Shown in pieces: positions 1 through 10,846 of a stretch of 64,000 nucleotides of DNA; positions within the stretch are counted from its first letter, which is position 1; each line of letters starts with the position of its first letter. Both the position numbers and the translations under genes were made by a program. This DNA comes from Allomesorhizobium camelthorni. GTDB lineage: Bacteria; Pseudomonadota; Alphaproteobacteria; Rhizobiales; Rhizobiaceae. The stretch spans positions 1 through 64,000 of the forward strand of contig NZ_JAAKZF010000016.1 in the NCBI RefSeq assembly GCF_011045125.1. Direction: 5' to 3'. The notes under the pieces are model-generated. The model had not been told where the DNA came from, did no database searches, and worked only from the letters and a program-made list of their open reading frames with translations.

Positions 1-1
1 A

Positions 2-952
2 TCATCTCATTTCACACCGTGGCTGGCCCGCGAAGAAAACCTTCTCACACTTGGCGAAACGCTTGGGCTTGAGCTCGAACTAGAGGCGCAAGAGAGAGCC
101 GTAGGGCCGTTTCGCGCCGACATACTATGTAAGGACATCAGCACCAACGCTTGGGTGCTGATTGAGAACCAGCTTGAGCGCACCGACCATTCTCATCTTG
201 GGCAATTGTTGACTTATGCCTCTGGCCTAGAGGCCGTGACTATCGTTTGGATTGCCGCCCGATTCACCGAAGAGCACCGCTCTACACTCGATTGGCTGAA
301 CCGCATCACCGACGAAACCTTCCGATTCTTTGGGGTGGAGGTAGAGCTTTGGAGGATCGGCGAATCGCCGGCCGCTCCCCGCTTCAACATCGTGTCCAAG
401 CCCAACAACTGGAACAAACTCGTCACGCAGGCCGCACGAGCGATCGACGAGGTCGAGCTTACCGGCACCAAGGCGCTTCAACTGGCATATTGGAGTGCAT
501 TGGGCAGCGTCCTGATGGCGAAGGGTGGTCCACTGGCGAGAGAGCGTAAGCCGCAACCGCAATCTTGGATGTCCTATTCGATCGGACGCAGCGGTTTTGG
601 GGTCAATGCTGCGATGGTGCGACCGAAACGACAGGTGCGTGCCGAGCTTTATATCTCCAATGCCGACGCCAAAGCATTTTTCCATCTGCTCCATGAACAG
701 AAATCGGAGATCGAGTCGGAACTCGGCTATGCTCTTGATTGGGACGAACTGCCCGAGGGGAGGGACACGCGGATATCGACGCCGCTCAACGAGATCGATC
801 CGGAGGATCGAGCGGATTGGCCTCGCCAACACGATTGGCTAGCCGCGCGACTGAACGAGTTTTACCGTGTATTCGTGAACCGGGTTAAGGGACTCGATGC
901 GAGCGCTTGGCACCCCGAAGACGCGCCTGAAGCTCAAGGGCCTGTCGTTTAG
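2..952 (+). CDS. DUF4268 domain-containing protein (5' truncated by window edge)
   Basis: The frame is open from the first bases of the window, so the true start lies to the left and only the C-terminal 316 residues are seen. The N-terminal visible part has the pattern FRADIL (about residues 39-44) followed by a V-L-I-E-N-Q element and TDHSHLGQLL. This is the layout of a PD-(D/E)xK-like nuclease core, and DUF4268 proteins carry it. The C-terminal half is the DUF4268 region itself. The family is common in accessory regions and is often annotated as hypothetical; a role in DNA defence or restriction is inference. A GTG at 155 could be taken as a start but would cut the conserved N-terminal core, so I reject it. 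The next gene in the same direction is the broken DUF3291 gene. Confidence 0.8.
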   Translation, partial: SSHFTPWLAREENLLTLGETLGLELELEAQERAVGPFRADILCKDISTNAWVLIENQLERTDHSHLGQLLTYASGLEAVTIVWIAARFTEEHRSTLDWLNRITDETFRFFGVEVELWRIGESPAAPRFNIVSKPNNWNKLVTQAARAIDEVELTGTKALQLAYWSALGSVLMAKGGPLARERKPQPQSWMSYSIGRSGFGVNAAMVRPKRQVRAELYISNADAKAFFHLLHEQKSEIESELGYALDWDELPEGRDTRISTPLNEIDPEDRADWPRQHDWLAARLNEFYRVFVNRVKGLDASAWHPEDAPEAQGPVV

Positions 953-1140
953 GCCGCTCGATAGCGAGTATTGTAGGGCCAATTCCTCGCATTCGCATCC
1001 ATAAAGCCGTCAGTCCGCGTCCCACCCATTGCAGACCATCTTGAACGGACCGACCGAGCGCGATAGCGGCGGCTTTGCTAGTCGGCGCGAAGCATCGGGT
1101 GCGCTGAATCAACGCGCGGATGTCATGTGGAGGATGCCCC

Positions 1141-1276
1141 TCACACCCGCGTCCCGCCGACCGTCATCTGGTTCATCCGAAAATGCGGTTGGCCGACGCC
1201 GAAGGATACGGCATGGACGCCGTTGCCGACCTCCAGAAATGATGGAATAACCGCCAAACATGTCATCGACCGGAGG
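1141..1276 (-). pseudogene. tldD 3'-end remnant with internal deletion
   Basis: Read on the minus strand, this piece encodes a tail that ends VGQPHFRMNQMTVGGTRV, which is the C-terminus of the intact tldD at 1852-3264 with one change (F for L). It has its own stop codon at the same position. Just upstream it resembles a TldD segment that should lie 72 codons earlier (NGVHAVSFG against NGIYAVSFG in tldD). In tldD these two segments are joined by near-identical tracts at 1900-1914 and 2116-2130, exactly 216 bp apart, so the remnant looks like an in-frame deletion between short repeats. Homology fades near 1276. The 188 bases between this and the DUF4268 gene show no recognisable gene. Confidence 0.75.
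1145..1179 (+). repeat. 35-bp direct repeat, left copy (possible att-like scar)
   Basis: These 35 bases are identical to 1856-1890, the last codons of intact tldD. Beyond the 35 bases the two copies diverge: four mismatches in the next 26 bases. A perfect block at the 3' end of a gene, next to diverged sequence, is what integration into a gene end often leaves, but no integrase gene is visible here. Confidence 0.6.
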
Positions 1277-1280
1277 TAGA

Positions 1281-1828
1281 ATGAAAGGCAAACGGCTCGC
1301 ATTGTACACGTTCGGAGTTTTCCGAGCGCCTGCCAACGATGCCGTGAATCAGGGCTTCCATGATCGCAACACCGCAATTTTATTGTTGCCGAATCGAGCG
1401 AAGGGTTCATCGCTCGATCAGGCTATGATGATGAACCTGGTCCCGATAGCTGGGGCGAGCAGGTCTTCCCGCGTTTTTACGTTGAACGTGGGGATGGTTG
1501 GTCGCCGTCGACATTGTCCTTGTGGAAGGACTTGGCGTCACCGATGGCATTCTCTTACGCTGGAATACATGCGGAAGCGTTGAGGCACGGGAGAGAGTGG
1601 TTTCTCAAACCTGCTTGGCCGCCATATGCCCTTTGGTGGGTGGAGTGGGACCATACGCCTACTTGGACGGAGGCGGTGAAGAGGCACGAATTTCTGTACG
1701 ACCACAATGCCAGCCCCTTTGCCTTCGATTTCAAGACGGCTTTCGATGAAGAAGACCGGCCGACCACGATCGACCGCGATGCCGTCAAACGAAACATCCG
1801 CTTGAACGAGGAGCGGCAGCGCGGGTGA
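1281..1828 (+). pseudogene. DUF3291 domain-containing protein, frameshifted
   Basis: The ATG at 1281 opens a frame reading MKGKRLALYTFGVFRAP and continuing to about 1373 (GFHDRNTA). The family sequence then resumes one frame over at about 1376 with NFIVAESSEGF, and runs through WGEQVFPRFYVERGDGWSPS, HAEALRHGREWF and PYALWWVEWDHTP to a stop at 1828. One missing base near 1374-1376 would explain the shift. Joined, the two parts give a DUF3291 protein of about 180 residues, a family of unknown function related to antibiotic biosynthesis monooxygenase folds. Either the gene is inactivated or the base is a sequencing error. It begins right after the tldD remnant and ends 23 bases before the intact tldD, so it belongs to the same inserted block. 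Confidence 0.72.
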
Positions 1829-1851
1829 ATCAGCTCATCATTTGAAGGCTT

Positions 1852-3264
1852 CTAAACCCGCGTCCCGCCGACCGTCATCTGGTTCATCCGCAGATGCGGC
1901 TGGCCGACGCCGACGGGCACGCCTTGGCCGGCCTTGCCGCACATGCCTATGCCGGTATCAAGCTTCATGTCGTTGCCGATCATGGTGACGCGGTGCATGG
2001 CGTCGGGGCCGTTGCCGATCAGCATCGCGCCCTTGATCGGCTGGGTCACCTTGCCGTCCTCGATCATGTAGGCCTCGGTGCAGCCGAACACGAACTTGCC
2101 CGAGGTGATGTCGACCTGGCCGCCGCCGAAGGAGACGGCATAGATGCCGTTCTTCACCGAGGCGATGATCTCGGCCGGCTCCATGTCGCCTGCGGTCATG
2201 TAGGTGTTGGTCATGCGCGGCATGGGCTGGTGCGCGTAGGATTCGCGCCGCCCGTTGCCGGTGGCGCCCATGCCCATCAGCCGGGCGTTCTGGCGGTCTT
2301 GCATGTAGCCGACAAGTTTTCCGTCATCGATGAGCACGGTGCGGTTGGTCGGCGTGCCTTCGTCGTCGACCGACAGCGATCCGCGCCGTTCCGCGATCGT
2401 GCCGTCGTCGACGATGGTGACGCCTTTGGCCGCTACCTGTTGGCCCATGAGGCCTGCGAAGGCCGAGGTCTTCTTGCGGTTGAAGTCGCCCTCCAGCCCG
2501 TGGCCGACAGCTTCGTGCAGCATGACGCCCGGCCAGCCGCTCGAAAGCACGATGTCGAAAGTGCCGGCGGGAGCGGGGATCGCCTCCAGATTGACCAGCG
2601 CCTGCCTGAGCGCCTCGCCGGCGGCGTGCTTCCAGCTGTCCTCGACGAGGAATTCGCCGAAACCCTTGCGTCCGCCCATGCCGTATGTGCCGGTTTCCTG
2701 GCGGTCGCCTTCGCCGACCATGACCGAGACGTTCACCCGCACCAGCGGCCGGATGTCGCGAACCAGTTGGCCGTCGGCGCGCAGGATCTCGACATGCTGC
2801 CAGGAAGAAGCCAGCGAGGCGGTGACCTGCCGGACGCGGGAATCGCTGGCGCGCAGCCACGCGTCGATCTCCTGGAGCAGCTTCGCCTTCGCCTCGAAGC
2901 CGGGCGAGGCGATCGGGTTTTCGTCGCTGTAGAGGTGGCGGTTGGTGCGCGGCGGGGCGGCGGCAAGAACACCCGAATAGCCGCTCTTCACCGTGGACAC
3001 AGCGTCGGAGGCCCGGAGCAGCGCTGCTTCCGAAAGTTCGCTCGAATGCGCGTAGCCGCTGGCCTCGCCGGCCACCGCGCGCAGTCCAAAACCCTGGTCG
3101 GTGCTGAAATTCGCGGTCTTGAGCCGGCCATTGTCGAACATCAGCGCCTCGCTCTCGCTGTATTCGAGAAAGAGCTCGCCGTCGTCGGCGCCTTCGATCG
3201 TGTCGGTCACGATGCGGCGCAGTCTGTCTTCCGAAACGTCGAATTGGCCGAGGAGGCTGTTCAT
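1852..3264 (-). CDS. tldD: Metalloprotease TldD
   Basis: A 470-residue cytosolic protein of the TldD/PmbA (modulator of DNA gyrase) family, peptidase family U62. TldD works with TldE/PmbA as a zinc-dependent protease that degrades unfolded peptides and, in enterobacteria, matures microcin B17 and trims CcdA. The zinc motif H-E-x3-H is at residues 250-255 (HEAVGHGLEGD). Length matches the family. The start MNSLLGQFDV is the first methionine of the frame. The partner pmbA is not in the window. The 3' end is where the left-hand accessory block begins: its last 35 bases are repeated at 1145-1179. The gene is transcribed away from the ialB/cox region. Confidence 0.95.
   Translation of the reverse strand: MNSLLGQFDVSEDRLRRIVTDTIEGADDGELFLEYSESEALMFDNGRLKTANFSTDQGFGLRAVAGEASGYAHSSELSEAALLRASDAVSTVKSGYSGVLAAAPPRTNRHLYSDENPIASPGFEAKAKLLQEIDAWLRASDSRVRQVTASLASSWQHVEILRADGQLVRDIRPLVRVNVSVMVGEGDRQETGTYGMGGRKGFGEFLVEDSWKHAAGEALRQALVNLEAIPAPAGTFDIVLSSGWPGVMLHEAVGHGLEGDFNRKKTSAFAGLMGQQVAAKGVTIVDDGTIAERRGSLSVDDEGTPTNRTVLIDDGKLVGYMQDRQNARLMGMGATGNGRRESYAHQPMPRMTNTYMTAGDMEPAEIIASVKNGIYAVSFGGGQVDITSGKFVFGCTEAYMIEDGKVTQPIKGAMLIGNGPDAMHRVTMIGNDMKLDTGIGMCGKAGQGVPVGVGQPHLRMNQMTVGGTRV
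1856..1890 (+). repeat. 35-bp direct repeat, right copy, inside tldD 3' end
   Basis: This is the partner of the block at 1145-1179. It covers the last codons of tldD (minus strand) just before the stop at 1852-1854. The distance between copies is 711 bases, which hold the tldD remnant and the DUF3291 pseudogene. Confidence 0.6.
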
Positions 3265-3343
3265 GGCGCACCCACTATTATGACGGGAAATCAGCCCACG
3301 ATGTAGGCGCGGCGGGCCGGTTCGGCAATGCGCGGCCGGACTC

Positions 3344-3862
3344 TCACTTCGGCAGGGCGGCGAAACCTTCGTCGAAACCGTTGAGGTCGACGGGAATGCC
3401 GATGCCTTCCTCCGGCGTCTGGAATACGATGAACGTCGCCGAGGTGCCGCCCTTCAGCGTGTCCAGCAGCGGCTTTTCGAGAATGACTTCGGCGTAGCAG
3501 CCGTCCTGGAAGCAGCGCACGAAATAGGCGCGGCCGATATCCTTGCCGTCGACATTGAGCCCTAGGCCGTTTGGCAAGAGCACGCCGAGCGGGGCCAGAA
3601 CGCGCAGTATCTCGGCCTTGTTGTCTGCGGTGCGCAGCACCACGACCGACAGGCCCATCTCCGGGCGGTCCTCGGCAATCACGTTCTGCATCATCACGCA
3701 TTGCTCGGCCGTTGCGCCGGCGGGCGTGTCGCAGATGATCGACCAGGCGCCATGCGTGGAGCGGACGGCGCCGCTCTGCTGCGCGCCGGCCGGCAGGGCT
3801 GCGGACGACAAAGAGGCGACAAGGACGACTTTCGCCAGGGTTCCCGAAAGCCGAGATTTCAT
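3344..3862 (-). CDS. Invasion-associated locus B (IalB) family protein
   Basis: A 172-residue secreted protein. Residues 1-27 form a typical signal peptide (MKSRLSGTLAKVVLVASL, then a small-residue stretch ending AGA). The mature part carries the IalB pattern: STHGAWSIICDT, then EQCVMMQN, ADNKAEILRVLAPLGVLLP and GRAYFVRCFQDGCYAEV with paired cysteines. The family was named from a Bartonella invasion locus but is widespread in free-living Hyphomicrobiales, where its role is not settled. The frame is open much further upstream because of high GC, but the methionine at 3862 is the only start that gives a signal peptide. It is divergent from coxB. Confidence 0.9.
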   Translation of the reverse strand: MKSRLSGTLAKVVLVASLSSAALPAGAQQSGAVRSTHGAWSIICDTPAGATAEQCVMMQNVIAEDRPEMGLSVVVLRTADNKAEILRVLAPLGVLLPNGLGLNVDGKDIGRAYFVRCFQDGCYAEVILEKPLLDTLKGGTSATFIVFQTPEEGIGIPVDLNGFDEGFAALPK

Positions 3863-4213
3863 GGTGGCTCCATTGCGAATCACGGCGCTATTCGCCGCAA
3901 CGGTGTCAACTATAGGACAAGAAAGAGGCTGAACCAGCCGGAGGAGTTGAGTTTCTTCGCTTCTCGCGGCCGAATCCGCCCGAATTGCGGCCTTGCCGGT
4001 TGCGCTGCTAGCGGCTTCGAGACCCAAGCGAACATGGCGCGGCCGGTTGCGCCAAACGCGGCTATGCGCGCGCAAAAATGCCGCATGACTTCTTCTGCTC
4101 CTTTCTTGCGGTTGGATACAGAGTATGGTTTGAACCTGCGACGCCGAGCGACGGGGATTCCCGTCGCGCGGACGGCAATTCTTGGCGCGCCGAGCGCATG
4201 GAATCGGGAGACG
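3863..4213. other. Intergenic region between ialB and coxB
   Basis: About 350 bases between two divergent genes. It must hold promoters for both, but I see no convincing -35/-10 pair, palindrome or small gene. A GGGAG at 4206-4210 serves as ribosome binding site for coxB. Confidence 0.6.
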
Positions 4214-6782
<2,569 letters not shown>

Positions 6783-6854
6783 GCGGCTTATACCGGAACC
6801 GCCGGCTCCTCGCCGGCGGTTTGCGGCAAACCGAATGAATGGACTTGAGTGCCA

Positions 6855-7799
6855 ATGGCGCTGGTTGAAAACAACAGGCTGGACGACGCCGGCTTCCGGA
6901 TTTCGGAAGCGACGGCCGCCGACTATGTCGCGCTGTTGAAGCCGCGTGTCATGTCGCTTGTCGTCTTCACCGCCTTTGTCGGCCTGGTCGCGGCGCCGGT
7001 TACGCTCAATCCGCTGCTGGCTGTCATTGCGATCCTCGCCATCGCCATCGGCGCCGGCGCCTCGGGCGCGCTCAACATGTGGTACGACGCCGACATCGAC
7101 GCCGTGATGACGCGCACCGCCAACCGGCCGGTGCCTTCGGGGCGCGTGCGGCCGGGCGAGGCGCTGGCCTTCGGGCTCGTCCTTTCCGTGCTTTCGGTGC
7201 TCACCCTCGGCGTGCTGGTCAACTGGCTGTCGGCGTCGCTTCTGGCCTTCACCATCTTCTTCTACGTGGTCGTCTATACGATGTGGCTGAAGCGCTCGAC
7301 GCCGCAGAACATCGTCATCGGCGGGGCCGCCGGCGCGTTTCCGCCTATGATCGGCTGGGCCGCCGCCACCGGATCGGTCGGCCTCGAAAGCGTCATCCTG
7401 TTCCTCATCACCTTCCTGTGGACGCCGCCGCATTTCTGGGCGCTGGCGCTGTTCAAATGCGAGGATTACGCCCGGGCCGGCATCCCGATGATGCCGAACG
7501 TCGTGGGCGCGGCCTCGACGCGCCGCCAGATCTTCGCCTATACGCTGCTCGTAGCCCCCGTCGGCGTCCTGCCCTGGTTCTTCGGCTTCACCTCGGCCGG
7601 GTATGGCCTTGTCGCGGCCGCGCTCGGCGCCGGTTTTATCTGGTATGCGTGGAACGTGCTCGCCATGCGCGACGGCGACCGCGCCATGAAGCCCGCCAAG
7701 GCTATGTTCGCTTATTCGCTGCTCTATCTCTTCGGCATCTTCGCAGCCTACCTGGCCGACAGCGTGCTCGCGCGCGCCTTGGCCTTGCCGGGAGCCTGA
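6855..7799 (+). CDS. ctaB: Protoheme IX farnesyltransferase (heme O synthase)
   Basis: A UbiA-family integral membrane prenyltransferase of 314 residues that adds a farnesyl group to heme B, giving heme O, the precursor of heme A for CoxA. The first aspartate-rich motif is seen as [19 protein letters not shown] (about residues 75-93), with the family pattern MxRTxxRP, followed by about eight hydrophobic segments and the loop [13 protein letters not shown]. The ATG at 6855 ([11 protein letters not shown]) is preferred over GTG 6849. It lies 72 bases after coxA in the same operon and is followed after 3 bases by the small gene below. Confidence 0.96.
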   Translation: MALVENNRLDDAGFRISEATAADYVALLKPRVMSLVVFTAFVGLVAAPVTLNPLLAVIAILAIAIGAGASGALNMWYDADIDAVMTRTANRPVPSGRVRPGEALAFGLVLSVLSVLTLGVLVNWLSASLLAFTIFFYVVVYTMWLKRSTPQNIVIGGAAGAFPPMIGWAAATGSVGLESVILFLITFLWTPPHFWALALFKCEDYARAGIPMMPNVVGAASTRRQIFAYTLLVAPVGVLPWFFGFTSAGYGLVAAALGAGFIWYAWNVLAMRDGDRAMKPAKAMFAYSLLYLFGIFAAYLADSVLARALALPGA

Positions 7800-7802
7800 G
7801 CC

Positions 7803-7961
7803 ATGAAGGACGACGAATTGGTCACGATGACCGAAAAGCAGAAGCGCGCCCGGCGCAGCCGTTCGATCGCGATCGGCCTCGCGCTCGCCGTGCTGGTGGT
7901 GCTTTTCTATTTCGCCACCATCGCCAAGTTCGGCCCGGCCATTCTCGACCGGCCGCTGTGA
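7803..7961 (+). CDS. coxF: CoxF-like small membrane protein of the cox operon
   Basis: A 52-residue protein, [20 protein letters not shown] followed by one hydrophobic helix (about residues 22-42) and the end [11 protein letters not shown] short basic, single-span protein at exactly this place between ctaB and ctaG is usual in Hyphomicrobiales and is often called CoxF or hypothetical protein. It is probably an assembly or structural accessory of the oxidase; that is inference from position. It starts 3 bases after ctaB, and its stop sits directly in front of the ctaG start. Confidence 0.82.
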   Translation: MKDDELVTMTEKQKRARRSRSIAIGLALAVLVVLFYFATIAKFGPAILDRPL

Positions 7962-7969
7962 GGATGGGC

Positions 7970-8602
7970 ATGAGCGGCAAGCAGGAAACGGTCGATCGGG
8001 GAGCGCAGCGGTCCAACAAGGTCGTCGCCGGCGTTTGCCTCGCTTTCTTCGGCGGCATGATCGGCATGTCCTACGCCGCCGTGCCGCTTTACGCGATGTT
8101 CTGCCAGATGACCGGCTATGGCGGCACGACGCAGCGCGTCGAGCAGTACGCCTACCGGATTCTAGACCGCGAGATCACCGTGCGCTTCGACGCCAACACG
8201 TCCGGCGGCCTGCCATGGGACTTCAAGCCCGCGGCGCGCGACGTGACGATGAAGATCGGCGAGACGGCGCAGGTCCACTATACCGCCCGAAACTTGTTCG
8301 ACCGGACGACCTTCGGCCGCGCCAGCTTCAACGTCACGCCCGAAATGGCCGGCGCCTACTTCAACAAGGTCGAGTGCTTCTGCTTCACCGACACGACGCT
8401 GAAGCCCGGCGAGACGCTGGACATGCCTGTGGTGTTCTACGTCGATCCCGACATTGTCGACGTGCCGGAACTCAGGAACGTCAAGACGATTACGCTTTCC
8501 TACACATTCTTCCCCATCGAAGGGGAAAAGCCGGTGGCCGCTGCGCCGCGGGTTCAGACCGAAACGACAAACGACAATACCGACGGAAAAGCCGGGGGCT
8601 GA
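7970..8602 (+). CDS. ctaG: Cytochrome c oxidase assembly protein CtaG (Cox11)
   Basis: A copper chaperone anchored by one N-terminal membrane segment (about residues 17-38) with a periplasmic immunoglobulin-like domain; it delivers copper to the CuB site of CoxA. The copper-binding pair is in [11 protein letters not shown] (Cys-x-Cys), and the membrane end [20 protein letters not shown] is typical of Cox11. The start at 7970 (MSGKQETV) has TGAGG at 7959-7963 six bases before it; ATG 7964 is a second possibility. The gene ends two bases from the coxC start region. Confidence 0.95.
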   Translation: MSGKQETVDRGAQRSNKVVAGVCLAFFGGMIGMSYAAVPLYAMFCQMTGYGGTTQRVEQYAYRILDREITVRFDANTSGGLPWDFKPAARDVTMKIGETAQVHYTARNLFDRTTFGRASFNVTPEMAGAYFNKVECFCFTDTTLKPGETLDMPVVFYVDPDIVDVPELRNVKTITLSYTFFPIEGEKPVAAAPRVQTETTNDNTDGKAGG

Positions 8603-8603
8603 C

Positions 8604-9488
8604 ATGGCAGACGCGCACGCTAAACCGCAACACGACTATCACATCATCGATCCGAGCCCGTGGCCGTTCCTCGGCTCGATCGGCGCGCTGATAATGGCCA
8701 TCGGCGGCGTCGCCTGGATGCAGTATCTGAAGGGCGGCGATTTCCCGATCTTCGGCGTCAACATCGCCAATCCGTGGCTGTTCTTCATCGGCCTCGTCAT
8801 CGTGCTCTACACGATGTTCGGCTGGTGGTCGGACACCATCAAGGAATCGAATGAGGGCCACCACACGCGGGTCGTCTCGCTGCACCTGCGCTACGGCATG
8901 ATCATGTTCATCGCCTCGGAGGTGATGTTCTTCGTCGCCTGGTTCTGGGCCTTCTTCGACGCCAGCCTGTTTCCCAACGAGGCCGCGCAGGTCGCCCGCA
9001 CCGAATACACCGGGGGCGTGTGGCCGCCGCAGGGCATCGAGGTGCTCGATCCCTTCCACCTGCCGCTCTACAACACCGTGATCCTGCTGCTTTCGGGAAC
9101 GACGGTTACCTGGGCCCACCACGCGCTCCTGCACGATGACCGCAAGGGCCTGGTCAACGGTCTGGTCCTCACGGTGGCGCTCGGCATCCTGTTCTCGATG
9201 GTGCAGGCCTACGAGTACATGCATGCGCCGTTCTCCTTCTCGGATTCGATCTACGGCGCGACCTTCTTCATGGCGACCGGCTTCCACGGCTTCCACGTGC
9301 TGATCGGCACTATCTTCTTGGCTGTCTGCCTGCTCCGCGCGATGCGCGGCGACTTCACGCCGCAGCAGCATTTCGGATTCGAGGCGGCAGCCTGGTACTG
9401 GCATTTCGTCGACGTGGTCTGGCTGTTCCTGTTCGCCTCGATCTATGTCTGGGGCTCGATGGGAGGCACCATCGTCCACGGCCATTGA
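8604..9488 (+). CDS. coxC: Cytochrome c oxidase subunit III
   Basis: Subunit III of the aa3 oxidase, 294 residues with seven predicted membrane helices. Family landmarks are [16 protein letters not shown] at the N-terminus, [18 protein letters not shown] around residue 110, [26 protein letters not shown] and [12 protein letters not shown] near the C-terminus. It starts one base after the ctaG stop with a GGGGG tract at 8593-8597 as ribosome binding site. It is the last oxidase subunit gene and is followed by a strong terminator. Confidence 0.97.
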   Translation: MADAHAKPQHDYHIIDPSPWPFLGSIGALIMAIGGVAWMQYLKGGDFPIFGVNIANPWLFFIGLVIVLYTMFGWWSDTIKESNEGHHTRVVSLHLRYGMIMFIASEVMFFVAWFWAFFDASLFPNEAAQVARTEYTGGVWPPQGIEVLDPFHLPLYNTVILLLSGTTVTWAHHALLHDDRKGLVNGLVLTVALGILFSMVQAYEYMHAPFSFSDSIYGATFFMATGFHGFHVLIGTIFLAVCLLRAMRGDFTPQQHFGFEAAAWYWHFVDVVWLFLFASIYVWGSMGGTIVHGH

Positions 9489-9510
9489 GTGCGTCGACAA
9501 GCTTGGTGGG

Positions 9511-9544
9511 GGCGGCCGCGGCGACGCGGCCGCCTTCTCTTTTT
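9511..9544 (+). terminator. Strong intrinsic terminator after coxC
   Basis: A perfect 10-bp stem (GGCGGCCGCG at 9511-9520, CGCGGCCGCC at 9525-9534) closes on a GCGA loop of the GNRA type and is followed by TTCTCTTTTT. It lies 22 bases after coxC and should end or reduce transcription before DUF983 and surf1. Confidence 0.88.
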
Positions 9545-9607
9545 CGGCGCAGTGCGGGATGATCCGGCCATGCGTCAGCTCCGTCCAACCCCGATCGGGA
9601 TAAGCCA

Positions 9608-9994
9608 ATGAATGACGATAAGGCGATCTGGCCTCCCGTCGAGCCGATAGCGGCCGGTATCAAGGGCCGCTGCCCGCGCTGCGGTGAAGGCCGGCTGTTC
9701 TCCGGCTTCCTGACGGTTGCGCCGCGCTGCGGCAATTGCGGCCTCGACAATTCCTTCGCCGACGCCGGCGACGGGCCGGCCGTCTTCGTCATCCTGGTCA
9801 TAGGCTTCATCGTCGTCGGGCTGGCGCTGTGGATGGAAGTGTCGGTCAACCCGCCGCTCTGGCTGCACTTCATGCTCTGGATTCCGCTGACGATCGTGCT
9901 CAGTCTCGCCGGACTTCGCATCGCCAAGGGTATTCTGATCACGCTGCAATACCGCAACAAGGCAGCCGAGGGCCGGCTGGAGGGCAGGGAGTGA
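9608..9994 (+). CDS. DUF983 family membrane protein
   Basis: A 128-residue protein with an N-terminal zinc-ribbon-like pair (Cys22-x2-Cys25 and Cys41-x2-Cys44 in RCPRCGEGRL and RCGNCGLDN) followed by two membrane helices (about residues 58-78 and 86-108). DUF983 proteins are regularly found beside surf1 and cox genes in alphaproteobacteria, so a part in oxidase assembly is likely but not shown. The stop overlaps the GTG start of surf1 in the arrangement GTGA, which implies coupled translation. Confidence 0.88.
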   Translation: MNDDKAIWPPVEPIAAGIKGRCPRCGEGRLFSGFLTVAPRCGNCGLDNSFADAGDGPAVFVILVIGFIVVGLALWMEVSVNPPLWLHFMLWIPLTIVLSLAGLRIAKGILITLQYRNKAAEGRLEGRE

Positions 9995-10731
9995 CGCAGC
10001 GGGTCGATTCACGCGGATCGGTAGCTCTGCTGCTGGCGGTTGCTGCCTTCGGCTTCGCCACGCTTGTGTCGCTCGGCATCTGGCAGGTGCAGCGGCTTCA
10101 GTGGAAAGAGGCGCTGATCGCCAATATCGACCAGCGCATCGCTTCCGAGCCGAAACCCCTCGATGAAATCGAACGGCTTGTCCGCGAGGGCGGCGATGTC
10201 GATTATTGGCCGGTGGAAATTAGGGGGCAGTTCGCCCATTCCGGGGAAAGTTTCTTCCTGGCCACCCATGGCGGCCGGTCCGGCTGGTATGTTTATACAC
10301 CGCTGCAAATGGCCGATCGCCGCTTCGTCTTCGTCAATCGCGGCTTCGTTCCTTATGACGGCAAGGACGCTTCCACGCGAGCGGAGGGCCAGGTTCAAGG
10401 CGAGACGGCCGTGCAAGGCCTGGCGCGCAGCGCGCCGTCGCAAAAGCCGTCGTCGCTCGTGCCTGACAACGACCCCGCCGCCGGCGTATTCCACTGGAAG
10501 GATCTGGCGGCGATGGCGAAAAGCCCGAATCTCCCGGCCGACGCTGAGGTGCTCCCCTTCTTTGTCGATGCGAACGCCGCGCCCAATCCGGGAGGCCTGC
10601 CGGTCGGCGGCGTCACCATCGTCCGCCTGCCCAACAGCCACCTGCAATATGCGGTCACCTGGTTCGGCCTGGCGCTCGCGCTCGCCGGCGTCGTCGGAGC
10701 TTGGCTTTGGGGACGGCGAAAGGCGGGGTGA
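9991..10731 (+). CDS. SURF1 family cytochrome oxidase assembly protein
   Basis: A 246-residue membrane protein with helices near both ends (about residues 9-30 and 222-243) and a periplasmic domain between them, the standard SURF1 plan. Surf1 binds heme A and helps insert it into CoxA. Recognised motifs are LGIWQVQRLQWKE near residue 28, SGWYVYTPLQ with FVNRGFVP in the middle, and HLQYAVTWFGLALAL at the C-terminal helix. The start is GTG at 9991, overlapping the DUF983 stop, with AGGGA just before it. In relatives ispH follows soon after; here a toxin-antitoxin pair lies between. Confidence 0.93.
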   Translation: MTQRVDSRGSVALLLAVAAFGFATLVSLGIWQVQRLQWKEALIANIDQRIASEPKPLDEIERLVREGGDVDYWPVEIRGQFAHSGESFFLATHGGRSGWYVYTPLQMADRRFVFVNRGFVPYDGKDASTRAEGQVQGETAVQGLARSAPSQKPSSLVPDNDPAAGVFHWKDLAAMAKSPNLPADAEVLPFFVDANAAPNPGGLPVGGVTIVRLPNSHLQYAVTWFGLALALAGVVGAWLWGRRKAG

Positions 10732-10846
10732 CGGCAAGGCAGACATTTGCGCCGCGGCCAGCGGCATATTATCCATCACGCAAATGCCGATCTGGTGTGC
10801 TATGGAGACAACTTGCGCTTACAACTGGAAAATGGATAGTGCGGCT

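Noticed and set aside
1145-1890. A complete integrated element bounded by the two 35-bp repeats.
   Set aside because: The 711-base interval has no integrase, and tldD-like sequence continues beyond the repeat on the inner side. I report a scar, not a mobile element.
1894-3306. A long plus-strand frame opposite tldD.
   Set aside because: Its translation is Ala/Val/Asp/His-rich without any motif, and tldD on the minus strand is complete with its zinc motif.
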